Origin: Fodinibius sp051746985
GTDB lineage: Bacteria > Bacteroidota > Rhodothermia > Balneolales > Balneolaceae
Assembly (NCBI GenBank): GCA_051746985.1
Contig: JBNJFP010000012.1
Coordinates: forward strand, 25,647 to 89,646
Direction of reading: 5' to 3'
DNA: 64,000 nt
How positions within the stretch are numbered: position 1 is the stretch's first letter; each line of letters starts with the position of its first letter. The position numbers were made by a program, and so were the translations under genes. This document shows, one piece after another, positions 24,768 through 35,300 of this stretch. The notes under the pieces were generated by a model. It worked only from the letters and a program-made list of their open reading frames with translations, ran no database searches and was not told the origin of the DNA.

Positions 24768-26036
24768 TTAGTACAGCAAATACGGTTCTCTGTCCTCCTT
24801 AAAAGTATCGGTTCCTTCTTGCCACTCTTCAATAATTTCTTCGGCTGATTTCCCATCCATGATCATATCGTGGAACTGATCAGAGCCTGCCAATGTATTT
24901 AGCCTGTCAACCCGAAAGAAATCCTCTTTTTCTTCGTCTGGTGCCGCATTATAAAACGCCAGCAATACATGAATACCTGCCGCTACGGGCTCTACTTTTT
25001 CCTTATCAGTAACCTTATACCGAATGCCCTCTAATTCCTCTCCTTCCAGCTTCGGTTCAGTGGACATCCCCTCGATGCTTTCGGGCGTAAATACGGAAGG
25101 CTCAAATTCCAGTCCCGGCAGGTTTTTATCATTCAGTTCTGCTGCCAAGGCTTCACCATCGGCCCAAGGTGCGCCAATCAATATAAATGGACTGTGGGTC
25201 CCGCGACCTTCACTAATATGAGTCGCCTCAAACAAGCATGCCCCAGGATATATTAACGCCGTTTCAAAATCGGGAATATTCGGGCTCGGCGGAATCCACT
25301 CCAAATTCATATCAGGCCACAGCATATCACGACTCCAGCCGCGATTCTCCAGCACTTCCAAATCCATATTCTCAAGATTATCCAAATACGATTCACCCTG
25401 AATCATTTTAGCCAGCTCTCCCGTTGTCATACCATGCGTTACAGGAATGGGATACAGACCGACAAATGAATCCGATTCCAACTCGGGAACAAATCCCTCA
25501 ACCATATTGCCACCCAGCGGGTTGGGACGATCCAAAACGATGTAAGGAAGATCGTTTTCGGCCGCTGCCTGCATGGTATATCCCATGGTAGATATATAGG
25601 TGTAAAAGCGAGCTCCCACATCCTGCATATCAAAAACGAGAATATCGACATCCTCCAACATCTCTTCGGTCGGTTTACGGGTTTCTCCGTACAGGCTATA
25701 AATGGGAGCCCCCGTCTTTTCATCCACCGAGTCATCAATATGGGCGCCAGCATCGGCATCACCGCGTATGCCGTGCTCGGGACTAAATAGGGCAGCCAAT
25801 TCCACACCTTCGGCCTCGTGCAGCAGATCAATCAACAGGGTGCCATCTACAACGGCACTTTGGTTGGTGACCAATCCCACTTTTTTACCCTGCAGCTGCT
25901 CGAAGTTATTCTCAACAAGGTTAGCGGTCCCGGTTATTACATTGGGATCATTCTGCTGTTCAGCGCTTTGGCAGCCAATAATGGCCAATACCAAAACGAA
26001 ACTCATGAGGATATTTATTTTTGAAAACATAAGCAT
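24768..26036 (-). CDS. Exo-beta-N-acetylmuramidase NamZ (DUF1343) lipoprotein
   Basis: Removes terminal MurNAc from peptidoglycan glycan chains, as shown for Bacillus and Tannerella members of this family. The signal peptide ends in a lipobox IIGC with Cys22 as lipidation site. The catalytic Glu is expected in FSPEHGIRG (Glu87). VGLVTNQSAV, VFDMQDVGARFYTYISTM and YIVLDRPNPLGG are family hallmarks. The protein is membrane-anchored, 422 residues, complete. It is the last gene of the susC-to-namZ series, 15 bases behind a hydrolase with amidase and GHL10 domains. Its product would follow naturally from those activities. Whether it faces the periplasm or the cell surface cannot be read. Confidence 0.9.
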   Translation of the reverse strand: MLMFSKINILMSFVLVLAIIGCQSAEQQNDPNVITGTANLVENNFEQLQGKKVGLVTNQSAVVDGTLLIDLLHEAEGVELAALFSPEHGIRGDADAGAHIDDSVDEKTGAPIYSLYGETRKPTEEMLEDVDILVFDMQDVGARFYTYISTMGYTMQAAAENDLPYIVLDRPNPLGGNMVEGFVPELESDSFVGLYPIPVTHGMTTGELAKMIQGESYLDNLENMDLEVLENRGWSRDMLWPDMNLEWIPPSPNIPDFETALIYPGACLFEATHISEGRGTHSPFILIGAPWADGEALAAELNDKNLPGLEFEPSVFTPESIEGMSTEPKLEGEELEGIRYKVTDKEKVEPVAAGIHVLLAFYNAAPDEEKEDFFRVDRLNTLAGSDQFHDMIMDGKSAEEIIEEWQEGTDTFKEDREPYLLY

Positions 26037-26051
26037 AATTATACGTTGTGA

Positions 26052-28586
26052 TTATTCTTTGGTATGAATGCTGTTTAGTTGCTCGCGCACCGATTCATGA
26101 AGAGTGCCATTTTTCAGGACGTCCCGCAGATGCGTGCCAGGGCAGCCGGTATCGGCAAGATCGTAGTGCCCGGAGATATCTTCTTCTGTTAAATCATATT
26201 TATCGGCCGACCATGCCATCAACTCGGAAATTGCTTCTACCTGCTTGTCGGTAGGTTCCTGCTGATCGTAATTTCCCATCACCGTAACAAGCAAATGCCC
26301 GCGGGTATCGTAGCGCGTATTGGTATCCCCGGCATACTGCGGATTTCGTCCTTCATAAACCGTTCCATCCAGATCAACGAGGTAATGATACGGCACATCC
26401 CACCAGTTGCGCTCCTCGGCCCCCCATTCATACAACTGCTGAAGCTTTTCGACCGGATCGTCGTCTTCGGTAAGCGGTTCGGCGCTGCCCGAGTGATGCA
26501 GAGTGATGTCTGTAATCTCGTGCGGAACCCGAAAACGCTGGGCAGCCCCGCCCGTTTCGTCGGCTCCGGCACGGGATACCGAAAGCGAAGATACCGTTGC
26601 CACTTCAATTTCTGCCAAACCACCCGCCAGCGAATCTTGCTCGGTATTAACAGCCAAAGCCCCAATATGATAGCCGTGCCAATTAAACGCCTCACCTTCG
26701 GGCACCTTTAGCGTATCGGTTACCCCGTATCGATAGAGCGTAATTTTTGCCGTATCGGGGGCCATAGTCAGTTTTTTATCCCCGAACTCAAGGCTGTCGT
26801 GTTTAAATACTTCCAAACTGTCGATCAGGGTAGAATCTTTTCCTGAGATCATCTCATTGTGGACGATCGTGAGATCCCGGAACTGAAATCGATCGCCTTC
26901 AGCAAGATTTCTTCGCACCGCATTAGCCCGCGAACCGCCGGGATGATCACCCCATTCATCGCGTTCAACCATATCCGGCTTTTCAATCTTGGCTTCTTTA
27001 TTCTGATTGGTTTGGGAAGCTTTCAATACAGTAATGGGACTTTCATCCCCATTGGCATTTACCCCCGTAATTACCGCCTCTGTTGGCCAAACGGTGGCAT
27101 TGGTACCGTTAAAGGCAATTTTATGCTGTGATCCCGGGATAATATCCATCTCCCAGCTTCCATTTACTTTTGACCGAAGTACCCACCAGCGAACTTCATC
27201 ATCCGGCTCAACTTCAACAATCATTTTACCCTCATAAATATCTATGGTAGCCGAAGGTTGCTCCGGGGCAGAAGATTCTACCCACGGCGATTCGGGTACC
27301 AGCGCCGGCACGGCATAAGGTCCACCCGTTAATTCATTGGCAAGATTGTTCCAATCCCCAAGCAAACTGCGCATGCTAAAATGCACTGCACCAGTTACCC
27401 CGGGATGGCCCTGCGAAATATACGTTTGCCCCGTAATTTCTTCGACCGGCCAGTCATCGGCATAGTCGGCCGAACGGCTCGTAAACAGCCCTGACCACAT
27501 GTGGCGATCGTGCTCGTTCTGTTCCACCCACCACTGCAGCATCACCGGAAACGGGCGTACCACCCGATCAATTTGGTTATAAATCTGGGGCGTAAAATAA
27601 TCTACCCAGCCCTCACGCAGCCACAACCGGGCATCGGCATACAGCTGCTCATAGGCATCAAAACCACCGGTTCGGTCCGGATACCCCGGGCGCCACGTTC
27701 CAAACGGACTAATCCCAAACTGTACCTCCGGCTTTTCGGCTTTAATTTCTTCATAGAGCTCCTTAATGAGCGTATCCACATTGCTTCTTCGCCAGTCGTC
27801 ACGGTCCAATTCCGGGTTGTCTGCCGAGGCTCGCTCCCAGCTGAGACTGTCGGGGAATTCTTGTCCCGCATCATAAGAGGGATACGGATAGAAATAATCA
27901 TCGAGGTGCACCCCATCGATATCGTAGCGCTCTACCACATCCATAATTACCTTGCGGCTGTGCTCGCGAACTTTCTCCAACCCGGGGTCAAGCCACTGAT
28001 AATTCCCGAAATCATGCACCATTTCAGGATCAGTCTGGCTGATGTGATTCGGTGCCACCTCATTCGTATCAGCGGGATGCCTTGCGCGATAGGGGTTAAA
28101 CCAGGCGTGCAGCTCTAATCCGCGTTTATGCGCTTCTTCCACCGCAAATTCGAGCGGATCGTAATGGGGCGCCGGGGCTTTCCCCATTTCTCCGGTCAGG
28201 AATGCCGACCACGGTTCATATTTCGAATCATACATTGCATCGGTGGCCGGACGTACCTGAAAGATAACTGCATTCATATTCATAGCCGCGGAACGATCCA
28301 TAATCTGGCGAAGCTCCTCTTTCTGCTGATCAACCGGCAGCCCGGGTTCCGAAGGCCAGTCGATATTGGCTACGGTTGCCACCCAAACAGCTCTAAAATC
28401 GCGCGGCGGCTCGGGCATTCCATCAGGACGCTCGGAAACAGCTTGCTGCTCCTTTTGTTCTTCCGTGCTATCGTCCTTTGTTAGCTGCTGCATTTTACAT
28501 CCCGAAAGCAAAACAGCCAGCACTATTAACGCCGTAAAAATTTTGGGGGAAGAGAATTGCTGTATCAAATTTTGTGGATATGACAT
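26052..28586 (-). CDS. GHL10-type glycosyl hydrolase (DUF187, DigH/YngK-like) fused to PGRP-type amidase
   Basis: A lipoprotein (lipobox Cys30) of 844 residues with two catalytic parts. Residues 62-430 are the GHL10/DUF187 TIM barrel: RAVWVATVANIDWP, IFQVRPATDA, LHAWFNPYRA and DIDGVHLDDYFYP with Asp224, Asp229 and Asp230. E. coli DigH (YddW), in the same family, cleaves glycan strands stripped of peptides. Residues 470-560 look like a fibronectin-like linker. Residues 687-844 are an Amidase_2/PGRP domain with zinc ligands in LHHSG (697/698), GHYD (His807) and TGCPG (Cys815) and Tyr733. The amidase would remove stem peptides and create the substrate for the barrel. It is 15 bases upstream of namZ. 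Confidence 0.9.
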   Translation of the reverse strand: MSYPQNLIQQFSSPKIFTALIVLAVLLSGCKMQQLTKDDSTEEQKEQQAVSERPDGMPEPPRDFRAVWVATVANIDWPSEPGLPVDQQKEELRQIMDRSAAMNMNAVIFQVRPATDAMYDSKYEPWSAFLTGEMGKAPAPHYDPLEFAVEEAHKRGLELHAWFNPYRARHPADTNEVAPNHISQTDPEMVHDFGNYQWLDPGLEKVREHSRKVIMDVVERYDIDGVHLDDYFYPYPSYDAGQEFPDSLSWERASADNPELDRDDWRRSNVDTLIKELYEEIKAEKPEVQFGISPFGTWRPGYPDRTGGFDAYEQLYADARLWLREGWVDYFTPQIYNQIDRVVRPFPVMLQWWVEQNEHDRHMWSGLFTSRSADYADDWPVEEITGQTYISQGHPGVTGAVHFSMRSLLGDWNNLANELTGGPYAVPALVPESPWVESSAPEQPSATIDIYEGKMIVEVEPDDEVRWWVLRSKVNGSWEMDIIPGSQHKIAFNGTNATVWPTEAVITGVNANGDESPITVLKASQTNQNKEAKIEKPDMVERDEWGDHPGGSRANAVRRNLAEGDRFQFRDLTIVHNEMISGKDSTLIDSLEVFKHDSLEFGDKKLTMAPDTAKITLYRYGVTDTLKVPEGEAFNWHGYHIGALAVNTEQDSLAGGLAEIEVATVSSLSVSRAGADETGGAAQRFRVPHEITDITLHHSGSAEPLTEDDDPVEKLQQLYEWGAEERNWWDVPYHYLVDLDGTVYEGRNPQYAGDTNTRYDTRGHLLVTVMGNYDQQEPTDKQVEAISELMAWSADKYDLTEEDISGHYDLADTGCPGTHLRDVLKNGTLHESVREQLNSIHTKE

Positions 28587-28616
28587 ATCGAAAAGTAAAT
28601 AGGGTAAAACTGTTGA

Positions 28617-30491
28617 TTATTTTTCTGTATAGCTAAGCCGGATGATTTTTCCATCCATGGTGGTAGCCAACACGTGGTTACCCTCCAGCGGATACACAGG
28701 ATTTACAAGTGCGTTGGATATTTTGTGGATCCACTGCACTTCTTGCGACTTCCGGTCAATGGCGTATAGGGCGCCATCGTCTGTGGGGACATATATAATT
28801 CCATCTTTTTCATCGATATTAGAGGGGCTGATTTCATAACCAAAACCAGCATCAAGCGACCATTCCAGCTTCATCGTATCAGCCGCAGTAGAATAAGCAA
28901 AAACCGAATCGTCCATGGCCTTGGTATATACATACTTTTTGTCCTCCGAAAGTCCGATCGATTCTCGTCCCTTATGTTTATTCGATCGCCAAACCTCTTC
29001 ACCCGTCTGTGCATCAAGTGCCGTAGTATATCGATCGGGGGCCACAATAAAAATTTTGCCGTCCGCTTTTACAGGATACACCGCCGCCGGTGAAAACATT
29101 CGGTTTTCGCTGCCATTCGACCATTTCCAGACCATTTCTCCTGTTGTTCTGTCCAGTGCATAGAAGTAGTTTTCCCAGCCACCGAAATAAACGTGCTGTT
29201 TATCTACCAGTGGTTTGGCGGACATATATCCTTCGGCCTCGTCATTTTCCCACCAAAGTTCGCCATCCGAAAGACGTATCGACCGGAACTTTCCCTCCGA
29301 GCTCCCGATAAACACGCTGTTGTGATCGATCGCCGGAGATGCCACAATCGACATATCGGTTTTCATCTTCCAGCGCACCGAGCCGTTGCGGGCATCGAGG
29401 TTGTAAATCGTGCTGTCGGTAGAAGCGACCACCACGTTGTCATCTTTGACGGCCGGTGTGGCGTATATTTTTCCACCAGTTTGAAAGCTCCACTGCTGTT
29501 CACCCGTTTCTATATCGCGTGCAATAACGCTTCCTTTGGTATTGGGATGAATCACAAGCTCATCCGTAGCAGCAAGACCCGCCCCGATATCGCTGTCGTC
29601 TTGCTTTTCCCACTCTACATTTACGTTGTTGTATTTTTCATTTACCTCGTAGGAGGGACGCTCATAATCGGTAGTATCGTTGTCAAAATCTCTTTCTTTA
29701 AGTGCTATCGCATGCCACGGCTCAAGCGTTTGTTCACCGGGATTTCGTTCAGCAAAAGTAATAGAATCCTGATCGATGGTTACTAAGTTATATCCACCGA
29801 CTTCTTTATCACCGCGCAGATTGGATCGCGATTTTATACCCGGAATTCCTTCATAACTTCCGGCATCATTGCGATGATGGTGGCCACCCAACGAAGCCTG
29901 GATATTTACTTTTTTTAGCTCTTCCGTCACTAAATACCAGTTAGCCAAAGATTCATCCAGCGGATAGTGATTAAAATAGATAACCGGTTTTTCGTTATCC
30001 AGATCCTCGACTACCGAACGCAGCCATACAATATCTTCGCGCGGAACCAGTCCGGGTGCCATTCGCATATTTGGTCCACTTCCGGTACCTAAAAAAACAA
30101 TTCCTTTTTTCTCAAACTTAAAGCGTTCGTGTCCCAGTATTTGCTCAAAGCTATTGGTACCACTTTCCGACCAGTTGGTATCGTGATTGCCGGGAATAAC
30201 GTGCCAGGGGACCGTTAGTTCATCAAGAATTTCTTTGGTTTTGGCAAGCTCCTCATCCGATCCGAATTCGGTAACATCGCCGGTAATTACCACAAAGCTA
30301 ACCTCATCATTTGCATTGATATCCTCGACGGTTCGTTCCAAATCTTCCGAAGCTTCCTCGGAGCTGGTATTGATATGGACATCCGTTACAAAAGCGAAGG
30401 TCAGGGGCTCTGAGAGCTCAGGCTGAGCCTCTAACGGTAATGGACTGACCATCAGAAAAACCAATAGTATGTAATGGAAACGGATCTTCAT
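28617..30491 (-). CDS. Secreted metallophosphoesterase fused to PQQ-like beta-propeller
   Basis: A signal peptide ends near residue 22 (LEAQ). Residues 30-225 are a calcineurin-like phosphoesterase: VTDVHI (Asp37, His39), GDVTEFG (Asp72), GNHD (101-104), FNHYP and GGHHHRND. Residues 225-300 hold a small beta domain. Residues 310-624 have about seven PQQ-like repeats, recognisable as DVETGEQQWSF, LDARNGSVRWK, LDRTTGEMVWK, LDAQTGEEVWR and IDRKSQEVQWI. In this family the propeller is usually a binding scaffold, not a dehydrogenase. It lies between susD and the amidase/GHL10 gene. It could dephosphorylate a glycan, such as a teichoic acid or muropeptide derivative; the substrate is not visible. 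Confidence 0.88.
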   Translation of the reverse strand: MKIRFHYILLVFLMVSPLPLEAQPELSEPLTFAFVTDVHINTSSEEASEDLERTVEDINANDEVSFVVITGDVTEFGSDEELAKTKEILDELTVPWHVIPGNHDTNWSESGTNSFEQILGHERFKFEKKGIVFLGTGSGPNMRMAPGLVPREDIVWLRSVVEDLDNEKPVIYFNHYPLDESLANWYLVTEELKKVNIQASLGGHHHRNDAGSYEGIPGIKSRSNLRGDKEVGGYNLVTIDQDSITFAERNPGEQTLEPWHAIALKERDFDNDTTDYERPSYEVNEKYNNVNVEWEKQDDSDIGAGLAATDELVIHPNTKGSVIARDIETGEQQWSFQTGGKIYATPAVKDDNVVVASTDSTIYNLDARNGSVRWKMKTDMSIVASPAIDHNSVFIGSSEGKFRSIRLSDGELWWENDEAEGYMSAKPLVDKQHVYFGGWENYFYALDRTTGEMVWKWSNGSENRMFSPAAVYPVKADGKIFIVAPDRYTTALDAQTGEEVWRSNKHKGRESIGLSEDKKYVYTKAMDDSVFAYSTAADTMKLEWSLDAGFGYEISPSNIDEKDGIIYVPTDDGALYAIDRKSQEVQWIHKISNALVNPVYPLEGNHVLATTMDGKIIRLSYTEK

Positions 30492-30523
30492 AAAAAATTG
30501 GCTGTAGCTTAGGGTTAAAATAA

Positions 30524-30580
30524 AAGTGGATGAAGCCGGTAGCTGTGTATCTCAACAACCTCTCAAGACTTCATCCACTT
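30524..30580 (-). promoter_or_regulatory. Intercistronic stem-loop downstream of susD
   Basis: AAGTGGATGAAG (30524-30535) and CTTCATCCACTT (30569-30580) form a perfect 12-bp stem around 33 bases. On the transcribed minus strand the second arm runs into TTTTATTTT, so it could act as a partial terminator or protect the 3' end of the susCD part of the transcript. The next gene starts 33 bases further on. Confidence 0.7.
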
Positions 30581-30609
30581 CGAAAAATTAACGTACTATG
30601 AATTTTGGC

Positions 30610-32334
30610 TTACCAGCCCGGGTTTTGCTCCAGACTTGCGCCATTGTCTTCATAAAGTTGAATCTGATCCAGAGGGATCGGGGACAAGTACACTTTATCA
30701 TCTTCGAACCTACGCTGCGAAGCTGATTCAGCGGCAGGCAGAATAAAACCCTCATCACCGCCGCCCTCAATATCGACATCGGCTTCAGGATGATCATTTA
30801 GATCTATCCAAGCACCAAGATTGATATCTTCATTGTCTTCAGTATCCGTTTTTTCGAGCTTCTCCCAGCGTTTGAGGTCATCCAACCTAAAGCCTTCCAT
30901 CATAAGCTCTACTCTACGCTCGCGGCGAATTTCCCAAAGGATATCTGAAATTTCCGAGTCGTATTCATCTTGTCTCGGATCATCAATAGTTTGCCCATTC
31001 ACCATTGCCTGGTTACCATTAACTTCGAGATCGGGCATATCCACGCCATTCCGGCTTCGCAGCACATTTATGGATTTGTCCAGATCAGCTTGAGAAATTT
31101 TATCATCCAGCTCATAACTGGCCTCAGCAAAATTCAAGAGCACTTCGCCATAGCGAATAACCGGACCGTCAGTAGGATTTTGGCTTGACACGCCAATGTT
31201 TTCATCAGCAATATCTTCATTAAGGAATTTATGCTGTGCATAACCAGAGGTCGAATAATTACTTACCTCGCCATTAATGCGTAACTCTTGCACAAAAGTT
31301 TCCGTGATACGAGGATCGCGATCAGCCATCACATTATCAATGCCCTCATCGCCTTGGTACCCACTTCCACCTTGACGTATTGGGAGGCCGTTATCCATGC
31401 GGTACGAATCAATGGCATTTTTAGAAGCACCTGACTGCGACTCTTTATTTGAATAGGTATTCAAACTATGCGTCAATGTACCTTCTTCATATTTACGATA
31501 CATTATCATCTCGGGGTTACCGCTTAGATCCATCGAGTTAAAAAGACTTCGGTAGTCATCACCCAAGGAATACGCACCCGAATCGATGAGCTCTTCCGCG
31601 GCGTCTTTAGCAGCCTGCAGATAGGTATCGGCTTTGTCCTGATCAATATCGTGATATTTAAAATACGTACCGTGATAGAGGAAGACCCGCGACATAAAGG
31701 CCAATACCACATCCCTGTTAACGGTTAAGCCCGGGGTACCATCTTCGGCACGAACATTATCAACAGCGTATTCGAAATCCGCCAACATATTATCCACAAC
31801 GGTAGTTAAATCGTCGCGGTCCTTGTAGAGCTGCTCATCGTCGTCTTCCTCAAGCACCTCGTCGTACCAGGGCACTCCGCCAAAGGCTTTGGAAAGATCG
31901 TTGTATTCGAGGGCTCTAAAAAAGCGGGCAATTCCCACCCAGTGATCGACTGCCTCTTCTTCCATGTCCATACCTTCCACACGGTCGATCATCAGGTTCG
32001 CTTTTCTGACCCAATCAAAGCTCCATCCACCACCCGAAGTAGGCACATTTTCTACAAATTCGGCAGGTTCTGATGGGGCAAAATCATCGTTCAGGGTTTG
32101 TCCCGCAAAATATCGGCCCCAGGTAAAACCCGAGCCATAGGCTCCGAAGTATTCAGGATAAAAATCCCAGGCAAAGCTTCGCACATTTTCCTCGCTCGTC
32201 CAATAGGTTTCATCGGACATCTCATCCAGTGGGGGACGAGTCAAGAAATCCTCATCATCATTGCAGCTTGTAAGCGTCAAGCTCGCAAGAAGTAGTATAG
32301 AAAGTGATATTAGATATCTCATAATATTCATCAT
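30610..32334 (-). CDS. SusD/RagB family outer-membrane nutrient-binding lipoprotein
   Basis: Surface lid that works with SusC to capture glycans or peptides. The lipobox LTSC follows the signal peptide (about Cys24). The N-terminal FLTRPPLDEMSDETYWTSEENVRSFAWDFYPEYF and VRKANLMIDRVEGM are the SusD-like TPR core. ARFFRALEYNDLSKAFGGVPW is the strongest RagB/SusD motif. The C-terminal DILWEIRRERRVELMMEGFRLDDLKRWE and the closing LSPIPLDQIQLYEDNGASLEQNPGW are diagnostic. Length 574 residues. The susC stop is 9 bases upstream. Typical large charged and aromatic surface loops lie between, which cannot be used to predict the ligand. Confidence 0.95.
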   Translation of the reverse strand: MMNIMRYLISLSILLLASLTLTSCNDDEDFLTRPPLDEMSDETYWTSEENVRSFAWDFYPEYFGAYGSGFTWGRYFAGQTLNDDFAPSEPAEFVENVPTSGGGWSFDWVRKANLMIDRVEGMDMEEEAVDHWVGIARFFRALEYNDLSKAFGGVPWYDEVLEEDDDEQLYKDRDDLTTVVDNMLADFEYAVDNVRAEDGTPGLTVNRDVVLAFMSRVFLYHGTYFKYHDIDQDKADTYLQAAKDAAEELIDSGAYSLGDDYRSLFNSMDLSGNPEMIMYRKYEEGTLTHSLNTYSNKESQSGASKNAIDSYRMDNGLPIRQGGSGYQGDEGIDNVMADRDPRITETFVQELRINGEVSNYSTSGYAQHKFLNEDIADENIGVSSQNPTDGPVIRYGEVLLNFAEASYELDDKISQADLDKSINVLRSRNGVDMPDLEVNGNQAMVNGQTIDDPRQDEYDSEISDILWEIRRERRVELMMEGFRLDDLKRWEKLEKTDTEDNEDINLGAWIDLNDHPEADVDIEGGGDEGFILPAAESASQRRFEDDKVYLSPIPLDQIQLYEDNGASLEQNPGW

Positions 32335-32343
32335 TGATATGTT

Positions 32344-35300
32344 TTAGAAAGTCATATTTAAGCCGGCAGAGATCGTTCGTCTAAACGGGTACACGCGACC
32401 AAATGAGTTAGGGTCATTTAATCCAGCTTGAGTGTAATCCGTTTCAGGATCAATGGGGAGTTCCATATTATCGAACTCGAAAATATTTTCGGCGCTTACA
32501 AACACACGCATATTCTCGATATTAATCTTGCTCGACAGATCCGAAGGCAGCGTATAACCAACGGTAATGTTCTTCACCCGCAGGTACGACATATCCATCA
32601 TGTATTTGCTTTGCGGTAAGAAGTTGCGTTGTGCTGGATACTGCTGGCGGTGATCTGTTGGCCGCGGATAGTACGCATCCTGATTATCGGGGGTCCAGTA
32701 ATCGAGTTGGTGCTCGTACCACGCTTCGCCCGGACGATATCCCGGAACAAATACGGGGCCATTTGCCCAAAATTCACGTTTCCCAACGCCCTGTAAGAAT
32801 ACACTGGCATCGAAATTATTCCATCCGCCATCTATGCGAATACCGTACTGATAACGTGGCGTGGAGTTCCCAATCACTTTCTTGTCGCCGGGCTCGTCAA
32901 CAGTATTTGATCCGGGAGTAATTTCTCCATCCCCATTTTGATCAACATATTTTACATCACCGGGCCCATAAACAAAGCCGCCATCTTCGAAGTATGATTG
33001 ATCGGGCACTCCATCTACCGGAATATAACTGCCGTCTTCATCTTCAATCAGATTTCCATCTTCATCCTGCTCGAAATCATCTTCGGTGAAAAATCCGTCG
33101 GTTTCATAGCCCCAGATTTCGCCCAGCGTCATGCCTTCATAGTACTGACCATAAAGGCTGTGATAGGCTGTATTGGCACCAGGGATTTGCTTGGTATCGT
33201 CGGGCAGCCTGGTAATCTCTTCCTGGAAATCAGAAAGTGTAGCCGTAACATTGACGAAGGCCTCCTCATCAAAGGTATGATTATAACCTACCTCAACTTC
33301 CCATCCCTTGGTCTGCATTTCTCCATAATTACGTTCTGGTGCCGTAGCTCCAAAGGTGGAAGGCAGCGTTACACCAGCCGAAAGCATATCGCTGGTGGTT
33401 CGGGTATAATAGTCGAAGGTCAGACTCAGCTGATCTTCGAAAAAGCTGGCATCAAAACCAACATCAAAGGTTGTAACCGTCTCCCAGGTCAAATCATCAG
33501 AAACGGGTTGTGGCGTAGAAAAGGTAGGCTCTGTTTGGGAATCCCCTATCAACCAGCCCGAACCTTCATTCCCCATAGTTGAAATAAAGGGATATTCACC
33601 CACCGCGCTATTACCAACAGAACCATAAGAACTACGAAGCTTTAGGGATGTAAGATAATCCTCGGCAAAAGCCATAAATGGCTCTTCACTAATGCGGTAG
33701 CCTACCGATACGGATGGGAAGAACCCCCATTTCTGATCGGTTGGGAAACGCGACGAACCATCAAAGCGACCATTTACCTGAAGTAAATACTTGTCATCAA
33801 AATCATAATTCACCCGGCCGAAGAATCCAAGTGTAGCCCAGTGATTGCTGGCACCACCAACATATTCATCGCCTGTGGCCAGCGAAAATTCGGGTCGATT
33901 ATCGGCATCCAGCAAGTTTCGCCTTTCAGAATATTGATAATTATCACGGTAATATTCGGCTTCACTACCGGTAAGTAGAGTAACGGAATGATCTTCGACT
34001 TCAAGGTCATAGTTTAATACCGCGCGTAAATTATCACGACGATCCCAACTCGAAGATTGATTTATTTGATTAAAAGCATCCGTTGTATATGTACCGTAGT
34101 TTAAGTCTCCGCCACCGGCCCAGAAATTATATCCTTCAACCGAACCCCCTACTTGACGTTCTTGATTTTCGTTATTGTTATAGGTGTAATCAGTTTCGAG
34201 GCTTAAATTTTCGGCCAAATTTAATGTGGCCCCAAGAGAAATACGAGTTCTATCTGTTTGATCTTCCCGGTCATTGGCCTGCTGAAGATCGGTTACAGAA
34301 CTTCGGAAAGGACGTCCGTCGTATGTGCCGTAGGGATAAGTTTTTGGCCAGCGATACAGGTAATACCAGTTATCGTATGTACCTCCGGTAAAAGGCGTAT
34401 TTGCCTGTATATGGCTTGTCTGTGAAAAGGTGAGTTTACCACGGGTTTCCAACCAGCTATTAATAGTCGATTCAACCCCGATATCCACGTTATAACGCTC
34501 CCATTCATCGGGATTGGCCGTCATAACCCCATCTTGACCTAAGTAACCTAATCCAACATTGTAGCTTGTGTTTTCATCGCCTCCGGATACACTTAAATCA
34601 TGTTTTTGCATGGGCTGCCAATCATCCATAAACATATCGGCAGCATCCCATGGGCGGTAGAAATGGAATCCACCGTCGCGAATTTCAAAGTCGCGACCCA
34701 TTTCCATTTCGTTGCTAAGATCTTGGTCGCCATACTGTTCTCTCCACTCATACATTTTATCAATGCCTTCCTGATCTATACAAACGCCTACGATACAAAA
34801 TTCATTTGTAGAGGGACTACTACGCTGCATGGCAGAAAAAGCCATCTCGGCCCCTTCTGGCGCCGGTGCGACATTCAGATCGGTAGTGGGTGTTGATGCA
34901 GAAAAACTATTCGAGTAATTAACCTGTGGCGAACGCTCTTTATCACCGTACTTTGTTTCAATCAAAATGGCACCCCATGCCGCACGTGAACCATAAATAG
35001 CAGTAGAAGCTGCATCTTTTAATACCGATATATTTTCAACTTCGCTGGGGTTAATCTGATTGATATTGTCCACTTCTACACCATCAACCAGTATAAGCGG
35101 GTTAGCTCCAGAAGAATTAAGCGATCCCTGAAGTCCACGCAAATTAATATCGGGCGTACTGCCGATCTCTCCGGTAGGTGTTGAGATTGTTAAACTTGAT
35201 ACTGCACCCTGAAGTCCACTTCCCAGATCAGAAACCGGCCGTGAACCAATGGTTTTGTCGATGTCAACGGTAGAAATAGAGCTTGTAATATCGCCCCGGG

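Noticed and set aside
27501..28118. 205-residue plus-strand frame inside the GHL10/amidase gene
   Set aside because: Antisense shadow; the minus-strand protein has full catalytic motifs in the same stretch.
28617..30491. PQQ-dependent dehydrogenase
   Set aside because: The repeats are PQQ-like propeller blades, but the active-site features of quinoprotein alcohol dehydrogenases are absent and the N-terminal domain is a phosphoesterase.
32998..33582. 194-residue plus-strand frame inside susC
   Set aside because: Antisense shadow of the susC barrel region; composition is that of complementary codons.
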